Source of the DNA: Neorhizobium alkalisoli
Lineage (GTDB): Bacteria > Pseudomonadota > Alphaproteobacteria > Rhizobiales > Rhizobiaceae
Reading direction: 5' to 3'
DNA length: 64,000 nt
Assembly: GCF_007829835.1 (NCBI RefSeq)
Contig: NZ_VIWP01000006.1
Coordinates: 62,001 to 126,000, forward strand
Below the pieces are notes generated by a model that searched no databases, had not been told where the DNA came from, and saw only the letters and a program-made list of their open reading frames with translations. Shown here piece after piece: positions 32,365 to 40,440 of the stretch. How positions within the stretch are numbered: the first letter of the stretch is position 1; each line of letters opens with the position of its first letter. The position numbers were made by a program, and so were the translations under genes.

Positions 32365-33218
32365 GCGCGTGCCTCCGGGGCAGGTTCCGGGTTGCCGTCG
32401 AAGAAGTCGGAAACGGTCGTCAGACGGTCACCGGTGGCATTTTCCGGCAGCGCCGCGAGAAGCGCCTTGGTGTAATTGCTCTGCGGGTTCTCAAACAGGG
32501 AAAGCACGTCGGCTTCCTCCATCTTGCGGCCCTTGTACTGCACGACGACGCGGTCGGCGGTTTCGGCAACGACGCCCATGTCATGGGTGATCATGATCAG
32601 GCCCATGCCGGTCTTGATCTGCAGATCCATGATCAGATCGAGGATCTGTTTCTGGATGGTCACGTCGAGCGCGGTGGTCGGCTCGTCGGCGATCAGCAGT
32701 TTCGGATTGCAGGCAATCGCGATGGCAATCATCACACGCTGGCACTGGCCACCCGACATCTGGTGCGGGAAGCTGTTAAGCCGTTCGGCCGGGTTCGGCA
32801 GGCCGACCTGGGTGAAAAGCTCGATCGCGCGGGCGCGGCGGGCCTTTTTGTCGAGGCCGAGATGGATGCGCAGGACTTCCTCGATCTGGAAACCGACCGT
32901 GAAGCACGGGTTGAGGCTGGCAACCGGCTCCTGGAAGATCATCGCGATGTCCTTGCCGATCAGCTTGCGCCGTTCGGCAGCGCCGATGCTTTGCATGTCG
33001 CGACCCTGGAAGAGCATGCGGTCGGCAGTGATCTTCGCGGTCCAGGGCAGGAGGCCCATGACGGCGAGCATGGCGACGGACTTGCCGGAGCCGGATTCGC
33101 CGACGATTGCCAGAACCTCACCCTCGTCGACCGAGATGGAAACGCCGTTGACGGCCTTGAACCAGCCGGTGGAGGTCTGGAATTCGACGGTAAGATTGTC
33201 AATTTGCAGAAGCGCCAT
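32361..33218 (-). CDS. dppD: Dipeptide ABC transporter ATP-binding protein DppD
   Basis: 285-residue ABC ATPase partner of DppF. Walker A GESGSGKSV, Q-loop IFQEPVASLNPCF, signature MSGGQCQRV, Walker B LLIADEPTTALDV, H-loop THDMGV. The segment around residue 98 (the cysteine in SLNPCFTVG) is typical of DppD/OppD proteins. It is 2 bp downstream of dppC and overlaps dppF by 4 bp, so the stoichiometry of the two ATPases is probably set by translational coupling. Confidence 0.9.
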   Translation of the reverse strand: MALLQIDNLTVEFQTSTGWFKAVNGVSISVDEGEVLAIVGESGSGKSVAMLAVMGLLPWTAKITADRMLFQGRDMQSIGAAERRKLIGKDIAMIFQEPVASLNPCFTVGFQIEEVLRIHLGLDKKARRARAIELFTQVGLPNPAERLNSFPHQMSGGQCQRVMIAIAIACNPKLLIADEPTTALDVTIQKQILDLIMDLQIKTGMGLIMITHDMGVVAETADRVVVQYKGRKMEEADVLSLFENPQSNYTKALLAALPENATGDRLTTVSDFFDGNPEPAPEARA

Positions 33219-33220
33219 GA

Positions 33221-34138
33221 TCAGGACCTCTTCAGTTTCGGGTCAAGCGCGTCGCGCAGGCCGTCGCCCATCAGGTTGATGGCAAGAACGGTGATGAGGA
33301 TGGCAAGGCCGGGGAAGGTAACGACCCACCAGGCGCGCAGGATGAATTCGCGCGCTTCGGCCAGCATCGTGCCCCATTCCGGCGCCGGCGGCTGGGCGCC
33401 CATGCCGAGGAAGCCGAGGGCGGCTGCATCGAGAATGGCGTTGGAGAAGGAGAGCGTCGCCTGGACGATCAGCGGTGCGGTGCAGTTCGGCAGGATGGTG
33501 CGGAACATCAGGCGCAGCGGGCTCGCACCGGCAAGGCGTGCGGCGGTGACATAGTCGCGGCTCTTCTCGGCCATCACGGCGGCGCGGGTGAGGCGCACGA
33601 AATGCGGCTGCAGGGTAATCGCGATCGCGATCATGCCGTTGGTCAGGCTCGGGCCGAGAATGGCGACCAGAACCAGGGCCAGAAGCAGCGACGGGAAGGC
33701 GAGAACAATATCCATCAGGCGCATGATGACGGTATCGACCCAGCCGCGGTAATAACCGGCAATGACGCCAACCAGAATGCCGCCGACCAGCGACAGCGTG
33801 GTGACGAACACACCGATGAACAGCGAATACTGGGCGCCGTAGATCAGGCGCGAGAGGATGTCGCGGCCAAGCGGATCGGTGCCGAGCGGAAAGCTTAAGT
33901 TTCCGCCTTCCGTCCAGGACGGGGGCAGAAGCACGGATTCGCGATACTGCTCGAAGGGCGAATGCGGCGCGATGAAGGACGCAAAAACCGCAACGAAGAC
34001 GAGGATGGCGAAAACGACGAGGCCGATGACGGCGCCGCGGTTTTCGGAAAAGTAGAACCAGAATTCCTTCAGCATCTGGCGGCGCATGGCGGCGCTGGAT
34101 ACGGGCTCCGGTGTTTTGGCGATGGTGGTGTCGGCCAT
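33221..34138 (-). CDS. dppC: Dipeptide ABC transporter permease DppC
   Basis: 305-residue inner-membrane permease of the DppC/OppC group with the N-terminal OppC_N helix (residues 30-55) and five MetI-type transmembrane segments. It has the substrate-domain stretch GTDPLGRDILSRLIYGAQYSL and the EAA motif region (AARLAGASPLRLMFRTILPN). It pairs with DppB. Gene order and spacing (26 bp from dppB, 2 bp to dppD) support one operon. Confidence 0.9.
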   Translation of the reverse strand: MADTTIAKTPEPVSSAAMRRQMLKEFWFYFSENRGAVIGLVVFAILVFVAVFASFIAPHSPFEQYRESVLLPPSWTEGGNLSFPLGTDPLGRDILSRLIYGAQYSLFIGVFVTTLSLVGGILVGVIAGYYRGWVDTVIMRLMDIVLAFPSLLLALVLVAILGPSLTNGMIAIAITLQPHFVRLTRAAVMAEKSRDYVTAARLAGASPLRLMFRTILPNCTAPLIVQATLSFSNAILDAAALGFLGMGAQPPAPEWGTMLAEAREFILRAWWVVTFPGLAILITVLAINLMGDGLRDALDPKLKRS

Positions 34139-34164
34139 GGGATTTTCTCCTTCTTGCTGCCGGT

Positions 34165-35175
34165 TCAGTGTCTAATTCTGGGGTTGATCAGGCCGTAGAG
34201 CAGATCAACGATCAGATTGACGAACATGATGATGGCCGCAATCAGGAGCAGGCCGCCCTGGATGACCGGGTAGTCGCGGCGGAAGACGCTGTCGACCATC
34301 CACTTGCCGATGCCCGGCCAGGAGAAGATCGTCTCGGTCAGAATGGCGCCGGCGAGCATGACGCCGATCTGCAGGCCGATCGTGGTGATGACCGGGATCA
34401 TCGCATTGCGCAAAGCATGGATGCCGACAACGCGGAAAGGCGAAAGGCCTTTTGCGCGGGCGGTGCGGACGTAATCTTCCGACAGGACTTCCAGCATGGC
34501 GGAACGCGTCTGGCGGGCGATGACGGCAAGTGGAATGGTCGCCAGCACGATCGAAGGCAGAGCAAGGTGGCTGATTGCCGAGGCGAAAGCACCCTTCTGG
34601 CCCGACAGCAGACTGTCGATCAGCATGAAGCCGGTCACTGGCGGGAAGAAGAACATCAGCGAGATGCGGCCCGAAACCGGGAACCATTGCAGCGTGCCGG
34701 AGAAGAGGATGATGAGGAGCAGGCCCCACCAGAAGATCGGCATCGAATAACCGACAAGCGCGATACCCATCAGCGTCTGGTCGAAGACCGAGCCGCGCTT
34801 GATCGCCGCGATCACGCCGGCCGGAATGCCGAGCGCAATCGCGATGATGATCGCACAGAAGGACAGTTCGACGGTCGCCGGAAACAGCGCCCAGAACTGG
34901 TCGAGGATCGGCTTCTTGGAGACGATCGATGTGCCGAAATCGCCGGTGACGACGCCGCCGACATAATCGAAATACTGGATGATCATCGGCCGGTCCATGC
35001 CGAGATCGTGGCTGATCTGCGCATGCCGCTCGGGCGACATGACGCGCTCGCCGGACAGGAGTGCTACCGGATCGCCGGGAAGCAGGCGGATGAACGAGAA
35101 TGCGATGATCGAAACCCCAATAAAGGTCGGGATCAAAACGGCGAGACGCCGCAACAGGAAGCCAAACATATTCAA
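34165..35175 (-). CDS. dppB: Dipeptide ABC transporter permease DppB
   Basis: 336-residue permease of the DppB/OppB group. It opens with the usual LLRRLAVLIPTFIGVSIIAF helix, then the periplasmic loop LLPGDPVALL...ERHAQISHDLGMD and six predicted transmembrane segments. The EAA loop is SEDYVRTARAKGLSPFRV. A GAAGG ribosome site lies 7 nt before the ATG. It is separated from dppA by 150 bp containing a terminator-like hairpin, so it is likely expressed at a lower level than the binding protein. Confidence 0.9.
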   Translation of the reverse strand: MNMFGFLLRRLAVLIPTFIGVSIIAFSFIRLLPGDPVALLSGERVMSPERHAQISHDLGMDRPMIIQYFDYVGGVVTGDFGTSIVSKKPILDQFWALFPATVELSFCAIIIAIALGIPAGVIAAIKRGSVFDQTLMGIALVGYSMPIFWWGLLLIILFSGTLQWFPVSGRISLMFFFPPVTGFMLIDSLLSGQKGAFASAISHLALPSIVLATIPLAVIARQTRSAMLEVLSEDYVRTARAKGLSPFRVVGIHALRNAMIPVITTIGLQIGVMLAGAILTETIFSWPGIGKWMVDSVFRRDYPVIQGGLLLIAAIIMFVNLIVDLLYGLINPRIRH

Positions 35176-35267
35176 CCTTCAGGGTTTTTGGTTCTTGGCC
35201 GTTTGGTGGCTGTCAAGCCACGGAACCGGCGATCATGGCGTCCGCCGCCACAATTTTTGCGTTCTTT

Positions 35268-35305
35268 AAGAAAATGCCGCGGGAAACGCAACGCGTCCCG
35301 CGGCA
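35268..35305 (-). terminator. Terminator/attenuator between dppA and dppB
   Basis: On the minus strand, 20 bp after the dppA stop, a perfect 10-bp stem TGCCGCGGGA / TCCCGCGGCA with an 11-nt loop is followed by TTTTCTT. It has the form of an intrinsic terminator placed inside the operon, expected to allow partial read-through so that DppA is made in excess of the membrane parts. Confidence 0.75.
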
Positions 35306-35325
35306 AAAAGTCGTGAAGCCGATAA

Positions 35326-36924
35326 TTACTGAGCGATATCGACAGCTTCGAAGGTGAAGTCACCGAGCGGGCTCTGGGTGAAGCCGGTTACGCCCTTTGC
35401 CATCGGAACGACAGCGAGGGAGTGGTCGATGGTTGCCCAGGGGGCTTCCTTCTTGAAGATGACCTGAGCCTGTTCGTAGAGCTTCGTGCGCTCAGCCTGA
35501 TCCGAAACGGTCTTGGCCTTCTTCACCAGATCGTCGAATTCCTTGTTGCACCACTGCGCACGGTTGTTACCGCCGACGGCATCGCAGCCGAGCAGGGTGT
35601 CAAGGAAGTTGTCCGGGTCGCCGTTGTCGCCGGTCCAGCCCATGATGGCGGCGCCATCGCGGTTCTTTTCCTTGGAGCGCTTCAGGTATTCAGCCCATTC
35701 GAAGGAAACGATCTCGACCTTGACGCCGATCTTGGCAAAATCGTCCTGCATGATTTCAGCTGCACGGCGGGCGTTCAGCATGTAGGGGCGCGAGACGGGC
35801 ATTGCCCAGATCTTCATGGACAGGTCCTTGACGCCGGCATCGGCCAGCATCTTCTTGGCAGCGTCCAGGTCGTAGGTGTCGTCCTTGACGTTCTTGTTGT
35901 AGGACCACATCGTCGGCGGGATCGGGTTGGTGGCCGGAGTTGCCATGCCCTGGAAGACGGCATCGACGATGGCCTTCTTGTTGATCGCCTTGTTAAGGGC
36001 GATACGGACTTCCGGCTTGTCGAACGGTGCAACGGTCGTGTTGTAGGCGAGGTAGGCGACGTTGAGGCCTTCCTGTTCCAGAACCTTCAGGTTGGAGTCG
36101 GACTTCATGGCCTTAACGTCGGCAGCGTTCGGATACGGCATCAGCTGGCATTCGCCGGCCTTCAGCTTCTGGTAACGAACGGCAGCGTCGGTGGTGATCG
36201 CGAAGACCAGATCGTCGATCTTCGGAGCGGTGCCCCAGTAATCGGCGTTCTTCTTGTAGCGGATGACGGCATCCTGCTGGTAACCGACGAAGGTGAACGG
36301 ACCCGTGCCGACCGGCTGCTGGTTCAGCTGTTCCTTCTTGCCGGCCTTGTCGAGGCTGTCAGCATATTCCTTCGAAACGATCGAAGCGAACGGCATGGCC
36401 AGGTTGGCGAGGAACGGAGCTTCCGGACGGTTGAGCGTGACCTTGACAGTCAGGTCATCGACCTTTTCGATCGACTTGATGAGCTTCGGGAAGCCCATGC
36501 CGTCCGCATATTCCCAGGAAGCGCCGGTGATGTACTTGTTCCAGGCGTTCTTCTCGTTGATCTGGCGATCAATCGAGAAAACGACGTCGTCAGCGTTCAG
36601 GGCGCGGGTCGGCTTGAAGAAGTCGGTCGTCTGCCACTTGACGTTCGGGCGCAGCTTGAAGGTGTAAACCGTGCCGTCCGAGGAAATGTCCCAGCTCTGG
36701 GCGAGAGCCGCTTCCGGCTGCGTCGTGCCCGGCTTGAACTCAAGCAGACGGTTGTAGATCGGGTGAGCCGAGGCATCGAACGTGGTGCCGGCGGTGTAGA
36801 GGCCTGGGTCAAAGCCTTCCGGCGAACCTTCCGAGCAGAATACGAAAGTCTTGGCGCTGGCAGCGCCAGCAAAGAGCGTGGTGGCCGACAGCAGAGCTGC
36901 GGCAAGAGCGATTTTGTATTTCAT
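35326..36924 (-). CDS. dppA: Periplasmic dipeptide-binding protein DppA
   Basis: 532-residue solute-binding protein of the SBP_bac_5 family with a Sec signal peptide (MKYKIALAAALLSATTLFAGAASA). DppA-type landmarks are visible: TFVFCSEGSPEGFDPGLYT at the mature N-terminus, GTGPFTFVGYQ, and MGWTGDNGDPDNF with the aspartate used to hold the peptide amino group. A GGGAG ribosome site lies 8 nt before the ATG. It delivers di- and tripeptides (and, in homologues, heme or aminolevulinate) to DppBCDF. The long upstream region has a perfect palindrome and phased direct repeats, suggesting regulated expression. The substrate could also be a peptide-like compound cleaved by the divergent AbgB-like enzyme. 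Confidence 0.92.
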   Translation of the reverse strand: MKYKIALAAALLSATTLFAGAASAKTFVFCSEGSPEGFDPGLYTAGTTFDASAHPIYNRLLEFKPGTTQPEAALAQSWDISSDGTVYTFKLRPNVKWQTTDFFKPTRALNADDVVFSIDRQINEKNAWNKYITGASWEYADGMGFPKLIKSIEKVDDLTVKVTLNRPEAPFLANLAMPFASIVSKEYADSLDKAGKKEQLNQQPVGTGPFTFVGYQQDAVIRYKKNADYWGTAPKIDDLVFAITTDAAVRYQKLKAGECQLMPYPNAADVKAMKSDSNLKVLEQEGLNVAYLAYNTTVAPFDKPEVRIALNKAINKKAIVDAVFQGMATPATNPIPPTMWSYNKNVKDDTYDLDAAKKMLADAGVKDLSMKIWAMPVSRPYMLNARRAAEIMQDDFAKIGVKVEIVSFEWAEYLKRSKEKNRDGAAIMGWTGDNGDPDNFLDTLLGCDAVGGNNRAQWCNKEFDDLVKKAKTVSDQAERTKLYEQAQVIFKKEAPWATIDHSLAVVPMAKGVTGFTQSPLGDFTFEAVDIAQ

Positions 36925-36984
36925 GTTGTTCTCCCTAACCTGTTGCCGGCCTCTAAGCCTGGCCAGGTTGATTGCCGTTCAATG

Positions 36985-37001
36985 GCGCAATGAGATTGCG
37001 C
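36985..37001 (-). promoter_or_regulatory. Perfect palindrome in the dppA leader
   Basis: GCGCAAT-GAG-ATTGCGC: 7-bp arms around 3 nt, about 61-77 bp upstream of the dppA ATG. It could be an operator or an mRNA hairpin. Confidence 0.5.
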
Positions 37002-37151
37002 ACTTGGATCGTCTATCTGTCCTTCACCTCCTGGCCGCGAATTCTTTCGTTCGCTGGCCGCGCCATCATTTCCCCTGGCGAGGCTGCGACGCCTCAAGGG
37101 CCGCCTGCCTCTGTCTTTCTTATCCACGCTAGCGCGTGAAATTTTACGCCC

Positions 37152-37205
37152 CTTTGCAAATTCATGGAAAAATCTCCACAAATTCGACCAAATCTCCGCA
37201 AAATT
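37152..37205. repeat. Three phased direct repeats between dppA and abgB-like genes
   Basis: CTTTGCAAATTC (37152-37163), CTCCACAAATTC (37174-37185) and CTCCGCAAAATT (37194-37205), with start-to-start spacings of 22 and 20 bp, about two helical turns. They sit 228-281 bp upstream of dppA and 230-283 bp upstream of the abgB-like gene, midway between them. This looks like a binding array for a regulator shared by both directions. Confidence 0.45.
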
Positions 37206-37434
37206 ATTGTGACAATGCGCGTTTTCCGTCGATTGGCCGGCGGTCGTGGCGCGGGAGCATAGCGATTATGGTGTCGTTGTCGAGATACCACATTTCGCGT
37301 CTTGCGATTAATTGATCGCGATTGCCTGTTTTCTCTGCAACGCCGATTTCTGTTGCATTGCCACATTGTCATCGGGCGAGAAACGAGTAGGGTCTGGCGC
37401 TTAAAACAGCATCAGTGCGCAAGGCGATATTTCC

Positions 37435-38868
37435 ATGACCACAGCCAATTCCAATCTCCCGCTCGTCTGGGATTTCATCGATCGCAAGACCGAAGTTTTT
37501 ACCGAGCTTTCCGACCGTGTCTGGGAGACGCCGGAAACCTGCTACATGGAAACGCAGTCGGCGGCAGCACACCGCGAGATGCTGGAAGCGCAGGGTTTCA
37601 GGATCACCGACAATGTTGCCGACATCCCGACCGCGCTGATCGGCGAGGCCGGCGAGGGCGGTCCGGTGATTGCCTTTCTCGGCGAATATGATGCGCTTGC
37701 CGGTCTCAGCCAGAAGGCCGGGATGACCGCGCATGATCCGCTTGTCGCTGGGGCAAACGGCCATGGCTGCGGCCATAACCTGCTCGGCACCGGTTCGCTT
37801 CTGGCCGCAACGGCGCTCAAGGACTGGCTGGAAAAGACCGGCACGCCCGGCCGCGTGCGTTATTACGGCTGCCCGGCAGAAGAGGGTGGAGCTGCAAAAG
37901 CCTTCATGGTGCGCGCCGGCGCCTTTGCCGATGTCGATATCGCTATCAGCTGGCATCCGAGCAATTTCTTCGGCGTGCAGCGCGAGACTTCGCTTGCGAA
38001 CTGCCGCATCGACTTCACCTTTACCGGTCGCGCCGCCCATGCCGCTGCCGTGCCGGAGCTTGGCCGCAGCGCGCTCGATGCCGTCGAACTAATGAGCGTT
38101 GGTGTCAATTATATGCGCGAGCATATGCCGTCCGAATGCCGCATCCATTATGCGGTTCTCGATACCGGCGGGATCTCGCCGAATGTTGTGCAGGCGCATG
38201 CCAAGGTGCGTTATGTCGTGCGCGCCCCGGAACTGTCCGGCCTGTTTGCGCTGATCGAACGCGTCAAGAAGGTTGCCGAAGGCGCTGCCCTGATGACCGA
38301 GACCAAGATGGAGAGCGCCACGCTTGCCGGCGTCTCCAATCTCATGGTCAACACGCCGCTGATGGATGCGATGCAGGATGTCTGCGAGAGCATGGGGCCG
38401 GTGGAATTCGACGACAAGGACCGCGCTTTTGCGGACGCGATCCAGGCAACCCTGACGCCGGAAGATATCGCCGCAAGCTGGGCGCAGGAACGCCTCGAAC
38501 CCCGCGATATAGCGCTCGCCGATTTCGTCCTGCCGGCGCATAACGAGGTGCGGCAGATGGGCGGTTCGACCGATGTCGGCGATGTCAGCTGGGTCGTTCC
38601 AACCGTGCAGGCCTATGGTTCGACGCTTGCCGTCGGCACGCAGCTTCATACCTGGCAGGTCGTCACGCAGGGCAAGAGCCCGCTTGCGCACAAGGGCATG
38701 GTATCTGTCGCCAAGGCGATGGCGGCAACCGGGCTTGCTGCGCTTGAAAGCGAACAGCTGCGCGAGGCGGCCTGGGCCGATCTGAAGAAGCGCCGCAAGG
38801 GCCAGGAATATCGCAGCCCGATCCCGGAAGGCGCCGAGCCGCCGGTCGCGGCCATGACGGTCAAATGA
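37435..38868 (+). CDS. M20 family amidohydrolase, AbgB-like
   Basis: 477 residues of the M20 metallopeptidase/amidohydrolase family, in the branch of p-aminobenzoyl-glutamate hydrolase subunit B (AbgB). Metal-site motifs are visible: FLGEYDAL, ANGHGCGHNLLG (His/Cys-His ligands), CPAEEGG (the catalytic and bridging glutamates) and a late HTWQVV histidine. A lid/dimerisation domain sits in the middle (FTGRAAHAAA...). It would hydrolyse an amide bond of an N-acyl or peptide-like substrate in the cytoplasm. It is divergent from the dppA operon, so it may process something imported by Dpp. No AbgA or AbgT partner is present. It is followed 141 bp later by an aminotransferase. Confidence 0.85.
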   Translation: MTTANSNLPLVWDFIDRKTEVFTELSDRVWETPETCYMETQSAAAHREMLEAQGFRITDNVADIPTALIGEAGEGGPVIAFLGEYDALAGLSQKAGMTAHDPLVAGANGHGCGHNLLGTGSLLAATALKDWLEKTGTPGRVRYYGCPAEEGGAAKAFMVRAGAFADVDIAISWHPSNFFGVQRETSLANCRIDFTFTGRAAHAAAVPELGRSALDAVELMSVGVNYMREHMPSECRIHYAVLDTGGISPNVVQAHAKVRYVVRAPELSGLFALIERVKKVAEGAALMTETKMESATLAGVSNLMVNTPLMDAMQDVCESMGPVEFDDKDRAFADAIQATLTPEDIAASWAQERLEPRDIALADFVLPAHNEVRQMGGSTDVGDVSWVVPTVQAYGSTLAVGTQLHTWQVVTQGKSPLAHKGMVSVAKAMAATGLAALESEQLREAAWADLKKRRKGQEYRSPIPEGAEPPVAAMTVK

Positions 38869-39009
38869 TTGCCACCCTTATTGGCTGTCAATTATTTTGA
38901 ACGGAAACATGCTTGAGCGGGGATTTGGGGTGTCCAAGTTTCCCGTTTGAGCCTAAGGATTCGGTCCAGCAGTCCGATCGACATATTCGCAGACCTGAAG
39001 GAGGTTCTC

Positions 39010-40365
39010 GTGAACGTTCAGCCCAATTCCATGGAAGCCCGCGACAAGGCTTATCACCTTCATTCCTACACCAATGCCCGCGCCCTTGAAAAAGACGGCG
39101 CGCTGGTGATGGATCGCGGCGAGGGCATCTACGTCTACGATACCAACGGCAAGCAATATATCGAGGGCATGGCCGGCCTCTGGAGCGTCGGCGTCGGTTT
39201 TGGCGAAAACCGTCTGGTCGAAGCGGCCGCCAAGCAGATGGCGAAGCTGCCCTATTACCACACGTTCACCGCCCGTGCGCATGGACCGTCGATCGAGCTT
39301 GCCGAAAAGCTGATCCAGATGGCGCCGGTGCCGATGTCGAAGGCCTATTTCACCAATTCCGGCTCGGAAGCCAATGATACGGCCGTCAAGATGGTCTGGT
39401 ATCGGTCGAATGCGCTCGGCAAGCCGGAAAAGAAGAAGATCATTTCCCGCATCAAGGGTTATCACGGCGTCACCGTCGCCAGCGCCAGCCTGACCGGCCT
39501 GCCGAACAACCACCGTTCCTTCGACCTGCCGATCGCCGGCGTCTTCCACACCAGCTGCCCGCATTACCGTGCCTTCAAGCTGGAGGGCGAGGATGAAGCG
39601 GCGTTCGTTGCCCGTTGCGTCAAAGAACTGGAAGACCTGATCATCAAGGAAGGCCCGGAAACGGTTGCCGCCTTCATCGGTGAGCCGGTCATGGGTGCAG
39701 GCGGCGTCATCGTGCCGCCGGCCGGTTACTGGGATGCGATCCAGAAGATTCTGAAGAAATACGACATTCTTCTGATCGCCGATGAAGTCATCTGCGGCTT
39801 TGGCCGCACCGGCAACATGTTCGGCACGACGACCTATGAGATGCAGCCGGACATCATGACGCTGTCGAAGCAGATCTCTTCGTCCTACCAGCCGATTTCG
39901 GCGCTGCTGATCAACGAAAACGTCTACCAGCCGCTCGCCGACGAATCCGCCAAGATCGGCACGTTTGGCCATGGCGTCACCGCCGCCGGCCACCCGGTCG
40001 CCTCGGCCGTCGCGCTCGAAAACATCGCGATCATCGAGGAGCGTGATCTGGTCGGCAACGTCAAGGCGCTGGCACCAAAGTTCCAGGGGCGCATCAAGGC
40101 GCTGGAAAGCCATCCGCTGGTCATCGAAGGCCGCGGCGTCGGCCTGATCGGCGCGATCGAACTGAAGCCGCGTGATGGTTTTGCCGCCGGCCAGCTCGGC
40201 TCGAAACTCTTCTCGATCATGGTCGAAAAGGGCCTGATCTCGCGCGCCATCGGCGACAGCCTCGCCTTCTGCCCGCCGATGATCATCACCGAAGCGCAGG
40301 TCGATACGATCTTCGATACGGTCGAAGCTTCGCTCGACGTTCTGCAGAAGCAGCTGTCTGCCTGA
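39010..40365 (+). CDS. Class III aminotransferase (omega-amino acid:pyruvate type)
   Basis: 451 residues from the GTG at 39010, which has a perfect AAGGAGG ribosome site 5 nt upstream; that outweighs a longer frame starting at 38947 and an in-frame ATG at 39031. PLP fold type I, class III: FTNSGSEANDTAVKM, YHGVTVASASLTGL, the LLIADEVICGFGRTG segment with the cofactor aspartate, and the Schiff-base lysine Lys287 in LSKQISSSYQPISA. The close match of this last stretch to omega-aminotransferases suggests beta-alanine, GABA, putrescine or taurine as amino donor. The acceptor is probably pyruvate. It could act on an amine released by the upstream AbgB-like hydrolase; that link is inference. Confidence 0.85.
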   Translation: MNVQPNSMEARDKAYHLHSYTNARALEKDGALVMDRGEGIYVYDTNGKQYIEGMAGLWSVGVGFGENRLVEAAAKQMAKLPYYHTFTARAHGPSIELAEKLIQMAPVPMSKAYFTNSGSEANDTAVKMVWYRSNALGKPEKKKIISRIKGYHGVTVASASLTGLPNNHRSFDLPIAGVFHTSCPHYRAFKLEGEDEAAFVARCVKELEDLIIKEGPETVAAFIGEPVMGAGGVIVPPAGYWDAIQKILKKYDILLIADEVICGFGRTGNMFGTTTYEMQPDIMTLSKQISSSYQPISALLINENVYQPLADESAKIGTFGHGVTAAGHPVASAVALENIAIIEERDLVGNVKALAPKFQGRIKALESHPLVIEGRGVGLIGAIELKPRDGFAAGQLGSKLFSIMVEKGLISRAIGDSLAFCPPMIITEAQVDTIFDTVEASLDVLQKQLSA

Positions 40366-40440
40366 TCTTTATTTGGGGCCGGGTAAAATCCTTTATCCGG
40401 CTCCGATTGCTCAAGCTGACGGGGCGCCTATATTCGCGTC

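Larger units (their letters stand above)
36925..37434. promoter_or_regulatory. Long divergent regulatory region between dppA and the abgB-like gene
   Basis: 510 bp with no credible gene. Apart from the palindrome at 36985-37001 and the direct repeats at 37152-37205 (listed separately), there is an operator-like near-palindrome GCGAT-TAATTG-ATCGC at 37304-37319, 116 bp upstream of the abgB-like start. The middle (about 37140-37220) is AT-rich. I cannot place reliable -35/-10 boxes for either gene. Confidence 0.5.
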
